Position numbers and translations under genes: made by a program. Under the pieces are notes generated by a model. That model was given only the letters and a program-made list of their open reading frames with translations, was not told the DNA's origin and made no database searches. Shown here in pieces: positions 1 through 19,026 of a stretch of DNA of 64,000 bases. The number at the start of each line of letters is the position of its first letter. Position 1 is the stretch's first letter. Source of the DNA: Dryas octopetala (taxonomy: Eukaryota; Streptophyta; Magnoliopsida; Rosales; Rosaceae); NCBI GenBank assembly GCA_963921425.1, contig OY992832.1:6758001-6822000 (forward strand), read 5' to 3'.

Positions 1-663
<663 letters not shown>

Positions 664-670
664 TCATGGG

Positions 671-727
671 CTTAAATAGGACAGGGTACCCTTATCTTAT
701 AAAGATCAATTCCTTAATTCCCATTGG
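671..727 (-). promoter_or_regulatory. LHCB1 proximal promoter (CCAAT, GATA box, TATA-like)
   Basis: Read on the minus strand: CCAAT at 727-723, AAGATAAGG at about 699-691 and TATTTAAG at about 679-672. This is the CCAAT-GATA-TATA order known for light-regulated CAB promoters. Confidence 0.6.
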
Positions 728-1868
728 TTGTGACATTTTGAAGTTTGATTTTCCTTGTCCAGTTGGCACCCTCTAAATCACCTACAATCCTTACATTATT
801 GTGTGTGATAGACTACTAGTCTAGTGTATCAAAACTACCACTAGTTCTTCCAATGAGGTATTGCCAACTTGATCAATTGGATAGCCTTTATCTGCTTGCA
901 TATCCTCTGTAAGTCTGTGGGACCAAAGCACTAATTCTACCAAGCAATGCATCTTTCCAAATTTGTCTGTGGGACCACTCACATGGCTACTAATGTAGTC
1001 ATGAGTGAAGCGACTAATAGTGGCAATTATGTGCCAATCAACTTTCTATAGCTTGCAGAATTTTTACGATAACCTTTTGTTCTGAATTCATATTTTCTAC
1101 TTCAATAACTAAGAGGTAATAAATTTCAATAGTAATATATACCATTTAGTTTTGAATGTAATTTTGAGAAGGATGTGATCTGCAGCATCTGCTGGTGCAT
1201 GTTACAAGATTTGACAAGTATTAGTTCAACAGCTGAAGAACCCTATTATATGCTGCAGTTGAGTCTATAATGCATGATCAAACTAAATGGGAACAAGGAT
1301 GTCTTTAATTTTTGCTTTTAGGAAATTTTTTTTTTTTATTTTATGAATAGATTGAAGAGTCAATGCTGCATAAGAAGAAGAGCTTATCAGATCCTTGTAA
1401 AAGGCATCCAAATACTGTATCACGTGAAAGTGAGTTTGAGAAATGGAACAAAGATCAGATTCTTACAAGATTTTTTTCCTTCTGCACAGATATTTTACTC
1501 AGACACCCTGCCTGCCATTCAATTTCTTGAACTTTTTTGAAGTGAGAAAATTTTACTATCAATAATACTTGAGCGTTGAGGCATTGTCTGTTTGTCACAA
1601 GTCCTACTAGCTATAGCACTTCAGCCATTTATATAATATATGGAAAACCACATTCTCTTGAAAAACTTTCAAAATTATTTTTTATTTTTGGTAGACTTTC
1701 AAAATTGTTTTATAAGACAAATCCCCCAATATTCTCGTGGTTGAGTGGAATCCCACAGCTCAACGTGGACAACCCACATTGGTCATAGCCAAGGAAATGA
1801 ATCTGATTACTTGGTGGATTAGAGATTGCCATGTGAGTAGTGAAAAACAAAAACAAAATCTTATAAAG

Positions 1869-2811
<943 letters not shown>

Positions 2812-3067
2812 GTGAGAGAGTATGAGACATGTTGTGACCCAGTTGAGTTTGATGTGAACTAATGTGAATTATATGTATGTGTATGTATTTCGGAGTGGAG
2901 TAAAATTCTTAATTTTTTCAACATGTCTTCCCTCTTTTCTTGTTTCCTCTTCATACTGCACTAAACAACAATTGAAACGACACCGTCTGGTAGTCTAGTC
3001 AAATGCGTAGAAGAGTTCAAAGTTCAAACCTTCACCATCTATGAATCCCATAAAATATAAATCGAAG

Positions 3068-3929
3068 ATGGGAAATGCGAGACCCCCAGCGTCCCTGCAC
3101 TCCAATTTCTTCTCCTCCCTCAAACAGGTTCATTTATTTCTTTACTTCCCACGTTTTATATTTATTTTATTTTATTTCTGTTTCTTGGTATTGAATTTAT
3201 TTTTAATTCTTGGTATTAATTCCATAGGTTGAAAAGAGACTGAAACTAGAACACCCATCAGAACGATCCACTGTCTCACCATCACCATTACTAGAAAGCA
3301 ACAAGTTATTAACAGAATCACTAAGCTCACCCATATACCTCCACTTGGACCAGCCCACCTACAATAACAACAACAACCACAACCACAGTTCAAGTACACT
3401 GCAAGATAGTAGTGAACCCCCTCAGGCATTCCTCTCATGCTCCTCTCTGTTCCCACTAACCCAGGAAAACCCACCTCAACCAAATAACCTGCATCATCCA
3501 AAAACCATCAATGACACCGGAGTAGACGATATCGACCAGTTAATTCAACTCTTGGGTTTATCTCATTGTCAAGAAGAAGGATTACGGGAGGAAGAAAGGG
3601 ATGGTTTGGAGTTGAAGGGTGGTGTTGGCTGTGATGGTGGTAGTGGCACTGGTGGTAATTCTTGTCATTGTGAAGGTGGGTTTTATGAGAAGATTGTTGG
3701 GGTGAAGGGGCCAAAGTGTGGGAAAGAAGTGAAGAGGTTGGAGGATTGGATTAACTGCTTGTTGAATGGTGATGGTGAGGGGAGGATTGAGCCTTTGAGG
3801 TTGGCTCATTTGCTTTTGGGTAAAGCTGCTTTTGTTTCTGGGGGTGCTGATCATGGTTTTGGAGGCTTGGACTTTCCTTCAACTATTGGGGACTTTTTGC
3901 ACAATGATCCTCCCCCAACAGATTACTAA
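3068..3929 (+). CDS. Plant protein of unknown function, two exons
   Basis: Exons are 3068-3127 and 3228-3929 (253 residues); the 100-base intron has GT and AG ends and falls in phase 0. The N-terminus (MGNARPPASLHSNFF...) runs through the junction as SLKQ-VEKRLKLE. I do not recognise a named domain. Visible features are a polar middle with an Asn/His run (HLDQPTYNNNNN), an acidic leucine-rich block (DDIDQLIQLLGL), a glycine-rich stretch, then a C-terminal block (CGKEVKRLEDWINCLL, and PLRLAHLLLGKAAF) that looks conserved and probably helical. There is no clear signal peptide or membrane segment. I have the impression of a conserved plant-specific nuclear or cytosolic protein, but cannot assign a function. 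It lies 256 bases downstream of LHCB1 on the same strand and converges with FLS2. Confidence 0.75.
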
Positions 3930-4440
3930 GGCACCCAATCTTTCTTCATTGTCTTATGTCTGTTTTAACTTAAGACTGTGAGTGCTTCTGCATAAATCAG
4001 CTTTATGAAAAGGATATTCACAATAATTATATTTTGCATAATTTCATAGCAAAAGGTTGCTATGTAGTCCTTTTTCCTAATAGTTGTTTGATCGTAAGTA
4101 ATGATTAAGTGAATGATACAACTTGGTTTATCAAATTTAGATAATTTTCATTTCTTAATTTATGCTTTTAACCCAATTTTCATTAAGAAGCTTTTTTGAT
4201 ATCCAAGTAATTGTCGGACTTATGGAATCAATATATCAGGATTTATTCTACAGAACATTGTGAAAATGAATTTGCTTAAAGAACAAGAGAAAATTTTATT
4301 CTTCATTGCTCAAAAATTATTGCATGATGATGAGACTACATTATTCTCCCATTCTTCCATCTCTGATACAACTCTACAAGTTTGAGCTAGCTTGAGTCAA
4401 TATTCATAGTACTGTGAAATGTAGTCACCATGTTATTGTA
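3930..4440. other. Intergenic, convergent 3' ends
   Basis: This AT-rich sequence lies between the 3' ends of the unknown gene (plus strand) and FLS2 (minus strand). It should contain both 3' UTRs. No other structure was seen. Confidence 0.6.
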
Positions 4441-10406
<5,966 letters not shown>

Positions 10407-11237
10407 ATGGCTGAATCAAGAATTTCCATTCTCTTCCTTGTGGTCTTGTCCATCCACATTGCAGGTGATCAACTTCATCAGTCTCTCTATGCATTGTTTA
10501 ACATGCTTAATTATCATCTTAATTTGTTAGTATTTTGGTATCAATCAGACATGAATTTTCTTCAGCCACTTTCTTCTTGAAGCCAGACAGACATCAATTA
10601 TCATATTCCTTTTTCTTTTTCTTTTTTGTGTGTAAATGTATAGATTTAATTTCAGCTAGGACTCAGGACTATGCAATTGGTTAATTCCTCTAATTTTGTG
10701 ATCTTATTTCAATTAACCTGCACAGGAGGGACTCTGAAGCTTGTTAATGGACAGGTAACCACTTTACATGCATGACATCCTGATTGAATTGATGATCGTG
10801 TATAACTCGTTAAATATCTGACATGTTATGTTACAGGAGAAGAAGACTTGGTGTGTTGCCAAGCCTTCAGCAAGTGATACAGAACTGGCTGCAAACATAG
10901 AGTTTGCCTGCAACCAACTGAAGTACTGCAAGCTGATACAAGAAGGTGGTTCATGCTATGACCCAAACACTCCCATCAACCATGCCTCCGTGGTCATGAA
11001 TCTTTACTATAAAACAATGAGGTTAAACACCTGGAATTGTGACTTCAGGAGCTCTGCTCTCATCACTGAGACTGACCCAAGTAATTGATAGCTGACTTCA
11101 TTGTGAAAATTAATACAGTTAATATTGATTTTGATGTGCATAATATATATGTATATATATTTTTTCTTTGTGGATTATACCCTTATCATAAAGCATTATT
11201 CTGCCTTGCAGGTTATTGTAGCTGCAAGTATGCATAG
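10407..11237 (+). CDS. Small secreted X8-domain (CBM43) protein
   Basis: Four exons: 10407-10464, 10726-10754, 10837-11080 and 11212-11237, giving 118 residues; all junctions are GT-AG and phases agree. Residues 1-20 form a signal peptide (MAESRISILFLVVLSIHIA). The rest is a single X8 (CBM43) domain with WCVAK, the conserved cysteines, GGSCYDPNTP, MNLYY and WNCDF. X8 domains bind beta-1,3-glucan (callose) in the cell wall or at plasmodesmata; here there is no catalytic domain and no hydrophobic GPI-anchor tail, so it is probably secreted (Ole e 10-like type). Reading through the third exon stops early (DPSN), whereas splicing to the 26-base last exon restores the family ending TDPSYCSCKY with its last Cys, which is why I chose the four-exon model. 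Confidence 0.9.
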
Positions 11238-12272
11238 CAGGTGTGCAGTGCTCATGTGTACAATGAAATTAAGCTTTTTGCACCTTAAGAATGTGCTTTC
11301 TGGATTTTTGTTTTTTAAAATTGTGGTATGGAATTGGGGACCTATAATTTCAATAGTAGCTTACAACAAGAGTTCGACTCTTACTCTCTCCCTCTCATGA
11401 ATAAATGAAAAAAAAGTATGGTATTGGATATGTTGGTGTTATTCAGCAGAATATGTAACCTGAAATATATCAGTGTGGAAAAGTTTCATGAGCTTCTCTT
11501 GCTGTCTTGTATGGAAACACAAGAGTTCTTTTTAATCTGAAGTCCCATTTTCTTTGATAGCCAGTTACTATCTTGTTTGTTGTGGGAAAACCTAAGTGTA
11601 GCAACTAATAACAGATGATGATCAAAGACATTAGCAGCACATACGTTTGTAAATTATGTACTGAGAAGAAATTTTCAAGGCACATATATAGATGAAGCCT
11701 GAAGCTTGTCCAAGAGTTTAAAATACTGTTAATATATATGCATTTGGAATGAATGTAGACGGACACATACCACTCTCAAATTTGCAGTTACCAGTCCATA
11801 ACCTGAAAATTAATTAATGGTAAAATAGATTTTTTTTCCTATTAAGTAGCTAGATGTGTATGCCCTTCATCTTCAACCGTTCGTTTCATTTTATTCAAAC
11901 AGAAACTCCCACTGAGCACTACTACATTAAAGTATAGTCTATGCTATTGTATTCTTATACTATGGAAGTGGGGACTTATAACTGTGTTTGACTCTTGCAC
12001 TTACAATAAGAGTTTGACTCTCACTCTCTCTCTCACGTAAATAAATAAAAAATAAAAAACCCAATATATTTTAACCATATTGGAGAGATAAGAGATTGAT
12101 CCCTTATCTAAAATGGATATTATATATATGGTTAACAAATCATAGGTATTTGAGAGAGATCCTAGGTAACTGAGAGAGATCATAGGCAATTCAGCTCCCT
12201 TATACTAGTATATATACAGGTAGGTTTGAAGTTAAAGTTCTTACAATCTTGTTCATATCGTCACCACCAACC
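11238..12272. other. Intergenic; BXL upstream region
   Basis: There is no gene. A segment at about 11327-11410 (ending in an AAGAGTTCGACTCTTAC-type motif) recurs diverged at about 11962-12050, forming a second short direct repeat besides the 10019/11841 pair. The right end should carry the promoter of the BXL copy (TATATATAC at 12210). Confidence 0.45.
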
Positions 12273-15085
12273 ATGTCTATCAATGTTTCTTCTTTTGTCA
12301 TTCTTTGTTTCTTTATTGTCATTTCTTCTTGCAATGCCAGAAGAAGCCTTCTAGACTCCTCTGATGGTGGCAGTACCAACTTCACCCATGTATGTGATCC
12401 TTGGAGGTACTCTGAGCTTGGCCTGGACATGTCGAACTTTGCCTTCTGTAACTCTTCATTGCCATACAACGTGAGGGCCAAGGATTTGGTGGACGGGATG
12501 ACATTGACAGAGAAAGTGAAGCAGCTTGGAGATACTGCACATGGGGTGCCTAGGCTTGGCTTGCCCGTGTACGAGTGGTGGTCTGAGGCACTCCATGGTG
12601 TGTCCAATTTCGGTCCTGGCACTTTTTTTGACGATCTTGTTCCCGGTGCAACAAGCTTTCCCACTGTTATTCTTACATCTGCGTCATTTAACGAGTCTTT
12701 GTGGAAACAGATTGGCCAGGTATATATTATGTATACACGTACATTGTGGTTTAATGAACCTTGGATTATACTAAATGAATTAATTGTTTATATTTCAGGC
12801 TGTTTCAACTGAGGCAAGAGCCATGTACAATCTAGGAAGAGCGGGACTGACATTTTGGAGTCCCAATGTTAATGTAGTAAGGGATCCAAGGTGGGGAAGA
12901 ATCACAGAGACAGCCGGTGAAGACCTTTATGTAGTTGGCACTTACGCTGTTAACTACGTTCGAGGCTTGCAGGATGTCGAGGGTACAGAGAATGTCACAG
13001 ACTTGAACTTTAGGCCTCTCAAAGTTTCCTCATGCTGCAAGCATTATGCCGCCTACGATATTGACAATTGGCTTGGTGTTGATCGTTTTCATTTTGATGC
13101 CAAGGTGACTTTTTCCAAAAAAAAAAGAAAATAATGGTACATAGATCACATTTATTTGATTAACATAGTACAAAATAATGTGGTAAAAAAAAAATGTGAT
13201 TCTTTTTCATTATGAAATATTTCCATTTATATACTTATGATTCTTCAATGAACTTTATGTTCAATGTTTCTAATTGTTTAATGACTTGTTCTTTTTTTGT
13301 TTTTTAATAAAAAGGTGAGAGAGCAAGATATGGTGGAAACATTTGTTAGACCTTTTGAGATGTGTGTTAAAGAAGGTGATGTTAGCAGCGTAATGTGCTC
13401 TTACAACCGTGTTAATGGCATACCCACTTGTGCTGATGCAAAGCTCTTGAAAGATACTATTAGAGGAGAGTGGGAACTTCATGGGTGAGAACTTAAATAA
13501 CATATATATATATATATTAAATTAAGTTTTCCCTAGACTCTTAAATAATGTTTCTTACTTTCTACTGTACATTTATATACCAAATTGACCAACCATCTTA
13601 ATTTGATTGTTTGTTTGTTTTGCAGATATATAGTCTCGGATTGTGATTCTCTTGAAGTAATGGTGGATGCCCACAAATGGCTTGGTGACACCGTAGAGGA
13701 TGCTTCTGCACGAGCCTTAAAAGCAGGCTAGTACTCCTCAATCGCCATCACTTATTATATTGAAGTTTCAACCCTTTTTGTTTAGCTAATTATTTTATTA
13801 ATTTCTTGCGTTTTAATGAATACATGTATGACTTGATTGGTTAATTTTCATGTTAATTAATATAGGATTGGATATGGACTGTGGGAACTCCTACCCCGGT
13901 TACACTGAGAATGCGGTGAAACAAGGCAAAGTGAAGGTGGTAGACATAGACAGGTCACTCAAGTACCTTTATGTTGTGCTTATGAGGCTAGGCTACTTTG
14001 ATGGTATTCCTTTCTACGAATCACTTGGCAAGAAGGATGTGTGCTCCGAAGAACATATTGAATTAGCAAGAGAAGCAGCCAGAGAAGGAATTGTTCTACT
14101 AAAGAATGTCGATCACACTTTGCCTTTGAGCTCTGATAAGGTCAAAACACTAGCCGTTGTCGGGCCTCATGCCAATGCTACTACGGTTATGATTGGAAAT
14201 TATGCAGGTACCAAGGTTTCTACTAAGTGTGAGACCTACTTGTATAAGCGAGTCTTATGTCTACTAAACATGCAATGTAAAATTGATACAGGTAGTATTA
14301 ATCTCAACCAAAACATGCAATGTAAAATTGATACAGGTAGTATTAATCTCAACCAAAACATGCAAATATATATATTCTAACTTAAAACTTTACACTTTCA
14401 ATTGATTTGTAGGCGTTCCTTGCAAGTATAGCACACCTATTGATGCATTCTCATCTTTTGGACAAGTGAAATATGAGATGGGATGTGATGTGATGGAGTT
14501 GCATGTACAAATGATAGCTTGATATTCCCTAGCTGCCATGGAAGCTGCAAAGCAAGCAGATGCAACAATAATTTTGGTTGGATTGGACTTATCAGTTGAG
14601 GCAGAGGAATTGGACAGAGTGGACCTCCTTCTTCCTGGTAACCAAACTCAACTTATCAACCAAGTTGCTCAAGCCTCAAAGGGTCCAGCCATTCTTGTAG
14701 TCATGTCTGCCGGTTGTGTTGATATTGGTTTTGCCAAACAAAATGATAACATCAAAGCCATCTTGTGGGCTGGGTACCCTGGTGAGGAAGGTGGCCGTGC
14801 CATTTCAGATGTTGTATTCGGACATTACAATCCTGGTAAGAATGATCTATTTTACATGCAAAATGAATTTTCCAAATTTCAGATTGTTTAAATTATAACA
14901 TTATATATATGTACTCGCTATCTTACAGGTGGAACACTACCCTTGACATGGCATGAAGCTGGTTATGTGGATATGCTACCTATGACATCCATGCCATTGA
15001 GGCCAATTGATAGCCTAGGCTATCCAGGTCGTACATACAAGTTCTTCAATGGCTCCACAGTTTACCCATTTGGGTATGGCCTTAG
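12273..15085 (+). pseudogene. BXL: GH3 beta-xylosidase (BXL) copy, frameshifted and cut in last exon
   Basis: Seven exons match the intact minus-strand paralogue exon for exon: 12273-12719, 12799-13104, 13315-13484, 13626-13726, 13866-14207, 14413-14835 and 14929 to about 15085. The encoded part has a signal peptide ending CNARR, the GH3 N-terminal domain ([21 protein letters not shown]), CCKHYAAYD and the nucleophile motif YIVSDCDS. Two lesions sit in exon 6: a 5-base duplication (TGATG, about 14487-14496) shifts frame and reaches TGA at 14520-14522, and a 4-base AGCT insertion near 14531 restores it. Together they add 9 bases (423 versus 414). In exon 7 homology stops after GYGLS and foreign DNA begins. 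The missing end lies at 31464-31688. Intron 4 uses a GC donor. The family releases xylose and arabinose from cell-wall xylan and arabinan. Probably non-functional. Confidence 0.9.
14268..14365 (+). repeat. 45-bp tandem duplication in BXL intron 5
   Basis: A 45-base unit starting ACATGCAATG is present twice in perfect tandem plus a short third start. It lies in the intron between exons 5 and 6 of the disrupted BXL copy and should not affect coding. Confidence 0.9.
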
Positions 15086-16486
15086 CTCCAGTTACACCCA
15101 TTCCTAGCTCATCCACTAATTTGAGGAAAAAAACAATATCAAAAGGCAACCTCACAGTCAGAAGAGCTCTTTTTAGCGCTATCAAACAACGAAGGAAAAA
15201 ACACCAAAGGTTATTGCTCTTCCAATAATTTACATTTTTTAATATTCTTACTCTTTACCTATAACTTACACACAAACTCTAATACTTATTAACATCTTTT
15301 CATTTTTCTCTTATGCTTTGCATCTCATTAAGTGTTAATCAAAGTGGAGAAAAAGCTGAGAAAACTGATGCTCCAAATCCTCCAGAACAATCTGATTCAG
15401 CTTTCGACAATATTCCACTCAAGGAATTGAAGACTAAACCAGCAGCAAAGAAAGCTAAAATCAGGTTTGTTTTTCGCTACACAATACTACACACTCTTGA
15501 ATATATGTCCCTCCTATTTATAATTGATAATTTATTCAACTACAATTAAATTATCTCATTTCTAATTTTTACTCATTACATTAGATCCAACCTCATTCAA
15601 AACAAACATAAATTTTGTTTCATTCACAATATTCCTCAACTGAACCATCTTAAACAAACATAGATAAAATAAATAGAAATAAAAGAAACTACAAGTTTTA
15701 ACACTATGTATGTGTATGTATCTTTTGTAAACCATTCTCGCTGCTTTCACAATTCCAAACATTTATACTCTGCTCAATATATCTACCAACAAAATTGTTC
15801 AAATCAACTTGCAAGCAATATACCAATATAGCAGACAATTCTATAATTTCTTTCCATTTAAGCAATCTCTTTTCCATGTTTCTTTAAAATAATTTAGCTG
15901 CTATATAAAATAATGTAATTATCAAATAACTAAATCTATGCCAAAATATATTGGATAACATAAAACACACAACATACCTTCTCTCAACTATCTACTTTAG
16001 ATCAAACATTGCACAATTTTCTTTCTTAACTAAGTGCTTTAATAATACTACTTACATTCATTCATTTATCTTTTACTCTTATTTACTTTATCATTAGTTT
16101 CCAAAAATCAATTCTTAATCTATTATGCAAAAACAAACTATATACTCTCCTAGACAAATTATTTTTAGGCCAACATTGTTTTCAGAAAAAACCATATGCT
16201 CCACATTATTTTCACATACACAATCCATTCAACCCATTCAATTCCTGTTCAAAAATATGATAACTTACTCAAAAATTGAATTCATATTACTTTCAACTAC
16301 CAACTGTTGTTAACTCCACACAGTCATAATTTCACAATTCATGTACATCTAACAAATAACATATTCTAATTTTCCAGCAAAACACAGGAGCATCCACCTG
16401 CAGGAGACAACAAAGAGGATGACCAACCACCCAATGCTGAACAAAAATCTCCTCAAACCCATACATCAACCTCTGCAGATCCATAA
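15085..16486 (+). pseudogene. C-terminal exons of a Helitron-linked protein (RPA-like tail?)
   Basis: Three exons can be joined in one open frame: 15085-15209, 15333-15464 and 16378-16486 (stop). The deduced 121-residue tail is basic, then Pro/Glu/Lys-rich (LTVRRALFSAIKQRRKKH, KPAAKKAKI, EHPPAGDNKEDDQPP). There is no N-terminus: the frame begins at the junction with BXL. Because it sits upstream of a Helitron 3' end I suspect the C-terminal tail of a replication-protein-A-like ORF, which plant Helitrons often carry, but no OB-fold is visible to prove it. A related last exon occurs at 22985-23075. Confidence 0.45.
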
Positions 16487-16945
16487 AACAACTCTTCAAC
16501 AGTGCATCTTGCTCTTTTTGTTATGTATCACATACAATTCTATAATCAAGTGTTGTAATATTTTTTGCATGCTGTTTGCTTTATTAAGATAACAACAATA
16601 TCTTAATATCACAACCAGCATAAAAAAACATACTATCAACCATCATTTTGTAAGTTTAAATGCATCAACAACATTGATGCTACTGTTTACAAATATGTTT
16701 GTTAAATTTTGTTAAGTTATTTCAACTTAAAACTCCAGTTCTGCACATTTATCATATCTTCACAATTTCATACTTCTATGGACTTCTAGAAAAATTCGCT
16801 TGATATAGTCTTTACACATTTTCTCATTAGAAATAATTTGTTTATTTATTGCTTCAAATAGTTAATTTATGCTTATTTTTATAATTCATTTTTGATGCTG
16901 TATTTAAATTACGCACACATACCTATAACTTAATTACATACAATA

Positions 16946-16954
16946 TAAATTTAA
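16946..16954 (+). repeat. 9-bp target-site duplication of MULE (left)
   Basis: TAAATTTAA here is repeated exactly at 18317-18325, immediately outside the other end of the element. A 9-bp duplication is characteristic of Mutator-like transposition. Confidence 0.9.
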
Positions 16955-18316
16955 GAGCAAATTACAATTTAGTACCTCAACTTTATATGTTGTTTCAATT
17001 TAGTACCCCAACTTTGAAACCTTGCAAAAAAGTACCTCAACTTTCATTTTGTGTCAAAATAGTACCTCCGTTAGTTTTTCTGTCAAAATAGCAGGGGTAT
17101 TTTCATCTTTTCTTTAAATTTTAAAAATAATAATTTTTTTAAATAAAAAAAATTTAAAAAAATAAATTTTAAAAAAAAATTATTTTAAAATAATTAAAAT
17201 TAAAAAAAAAATTCATTTTGTTCCCTCCCCCCCACCCCCACCCCCACTCCCACCCCTCCCCTCCCCAACCAGCCTCTCCCTTCCCCTCCCCAGCCAGCCC
17301 CCACCCTCCCTTCCCCTCCCCTCCCCAGCCCGCCCCCCTTCCCTGCCCTCCCCAACCCATCCCCAGCCCACCCCCACCCACTCCCCCCCTCCCTGCCCTC
17401 CCCTCCTCCCCTCATATGCAATTTCAAAATCGAAATGGTGCCCCAGAACGCCAAAACCCGCTCTGTTTCCCTCTCGGCCTCGTGGTCTCCTCTTTTGTTG
17501 TCGCCGATCGAAGACCCGACGAGGAAGTTGACGCGGGCGGTCTCCGAGTCGGAACTTAGGGATCTCGCGGTGCCCAAAAGAAAGCCCTTTTCCAAGACCT
17601 TGAATGGGTTCGAGGAGAGAGAAGAGGAGGAGGAGGAGAGAGAAGTGGGTTTTGGGTCTGGGTTTAGGGCAACGGCGTCGTTGGGATTGGTAGAGTTGGA
17701 GGGGGTTGAGGTTGGGGCGAGGCAGAGTAATGGGTTGTTGAGCGTTTTGGTTGGGGGTGAGGCTGGTGGAGGCGGTGGCAAGATCTGTGGTGGCAATGGC
17801 GGAGGGGGGGAGTGGGTGGGGGTGGGCTGGGGAGGGCAGGGAGGGGGGGAGTGGGTGGGGGTGGGCTGGGGATGGGCTGGGGAGGAGGGGAGGGCAGGGA
17901 GGGGGGGCGGGCTAGGGAGGGGAGGGGAAGGGAGGGTGGGGGCTGGCTGGGGAGGGGAAGGGAGAGGTTGGTTGGGTGGGGGCGGGGGGGGGAAATTAAT
18001 TTTTTTTAATTTTAATTATTTTAAAATAATTTCTTTTAAAATTTTATTTTTTTAAAATTTTTTTTATTTAAAAAAAAATTATTATTTTTTAAATTTAAGG
18101 AAAAGACGAAAATACCCCTGCTATTTTGACAGAAAAACTAACGGAGGTACTATTTTGACACAAAATGAAAGTTGAGGTACTTTTTTGCAAATTTTCAAAG
18201 TTGGGGTACTAAATTGATACAAAATGAAAGTTGAGGTACTTTTTTGCAAGGTTTCAAAGTTGAGGTACTAAATTAAAACAACATATAAAATTGAGATACT
18301 AAATTGTAATTTACTC
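16955..18316. mobile_element. Non-autonomous Pack-MULE with very long inverted repeats
   Basis: This 1362-bp element begins GAGCAAATTAC and ends with the near complement (GTAATTTACTC), inside 9-bp direct repeats. Its arms match in inverted orientation for roughly 450-500 bases each: an outer AT-rich part with repeated AGTACCTCAACTTT-type words, then a C-rich (left, about 17221-17412) or G-rich (right, about 17805-17992) part. The right arm has one extra repeat word. A unique GC-rich core of about 390 bases (17415-17804) is unlike the surroundings and looks like a captured gene piece. There is no transposase. It lies inside the Helitron remnant, so it arrived later. Confidence 0.9.
17435..17808 (+). 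pseudogene. Captured gene fragment in Pack-MULE core
   Basis: An open frame starting ATG at 17435 encodes an N-terminal-like sequence (MVPQNAKTRSVSLSASWS, PIEDPTRKLTRAVSESELRDL, GLLSVLVGGEAGGGGGKICGG) that then runs into the G-rich inverted repeat as low-complexity Gly/Trp. The Ser/Thr-rich start, acidic run and GGGGGKICGG motif recall the N-terminal region of some plant TPR-like proteins, but this is a weak recollection. The piece is GC-rich, in contrast to the AT-rich host. It is not a complete gene. Confidence 0.5.
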
Positions 18317-18395
18317 TAAATTTAACAAACCTTAACAACATTTCCAAAACTTTAAACTTAAATATTATAACGCTCAAACACATTTTTCAACTTTT

Positions 18396-18431
18396 TCAGA
18401 CCCGCAGCATCGCGCGGGCACGATCCCTAGT
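18396..18431 (+). other. Helitron 3' hairpin and CTAG terminus
   Basis: Stem CCCGC/GCGGG with an eight-base loop, then CACGATCC and CTAG, followed by T. This is the canonical plant Helitron 3' end and fixes the plus orientation of the element. Confidence 0.8.
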
Positions 18432-19026
18432 AAGACAGATACATACACAGAGTAATAGAGTATCCTCAAACCAAAAAAACCCCTAACGCGGCACCTTTCT
18501 TCTGCTGCCACTACCTCTCTCAATCTTTCATCGCTTGCTTTGTTGCCGATCTACAGGTAAGCTTGCTTAAGATTACAGGAAAATTTCCCTTTTTTCGTGG
18601 CTGTTGAAATTTTTGGACCAAGCATGAAAATATGACTGTATTCTTGGAATTGCGTGCTTAGTAGCCCAATATGCGTTGATTTCAAATTCTTAGCAATCGC
18701 AATTTCTCCTTTTTCTTTCCTTTGAGTACTTGCTCTTGCAAAATTAATTAATTTTTTTTTCCTTTTCGTTTGCGTGTAGTTGTTCGACTGTGATCGGTAA
18801 TTATATACTTTGCTTATTCATGATTATTTGCAGTTTTTTTTTTCTTTTCCTTTTCTTGAGAAAATTGGGTTTTGTTTAATATGATTATTGCTCATTCTGG
18901 AAATTTTCTGTTTGTGTGTGTAAGAAAAGAAACATCTTTGTGAAGTACTGTAAGTTTTTTCCCAAATTATACGTCTCTGTTTTTATATTGTTTTCACTCT
19001 TTACTTTTATCTTTGATCCACAGAGA

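Larger units (their letters stand above)
15086..18430 (+). mobile_element. Helitron remnant with 3' terminus
   Basis: The right end at 18430 is a textbook Helitron 3' terminus: a GC hairpin (CCCGC 18401-18405 with GCGGG 18414-18418), about nine bases, then CTAG at 18427-18430 followed by a host T. The left end directly abuts the broken BXL exon and shows no clear 5' TC terminus, so the element is probably 5'-truncated or its start is unrecognised. It carries a spliced reading frame (15085-16486) and has been invaded by a Pack-MULE (16955-18316). The rest is AT-rich filler. Confidence 0.7.

Noticed and set aside
3172..3854. Minus-strand ORFs across the unknown two-exon gene
   Set aside because: Shadows of the plus-strand gene, whose exon junction and phase are consistent.
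17169..18009. Several Gly/Pro/Trp-rich ORFs on both strands
   Set aside because: They are translations of the C-rich and G-rich inverted arms of the MULE, not proteins.
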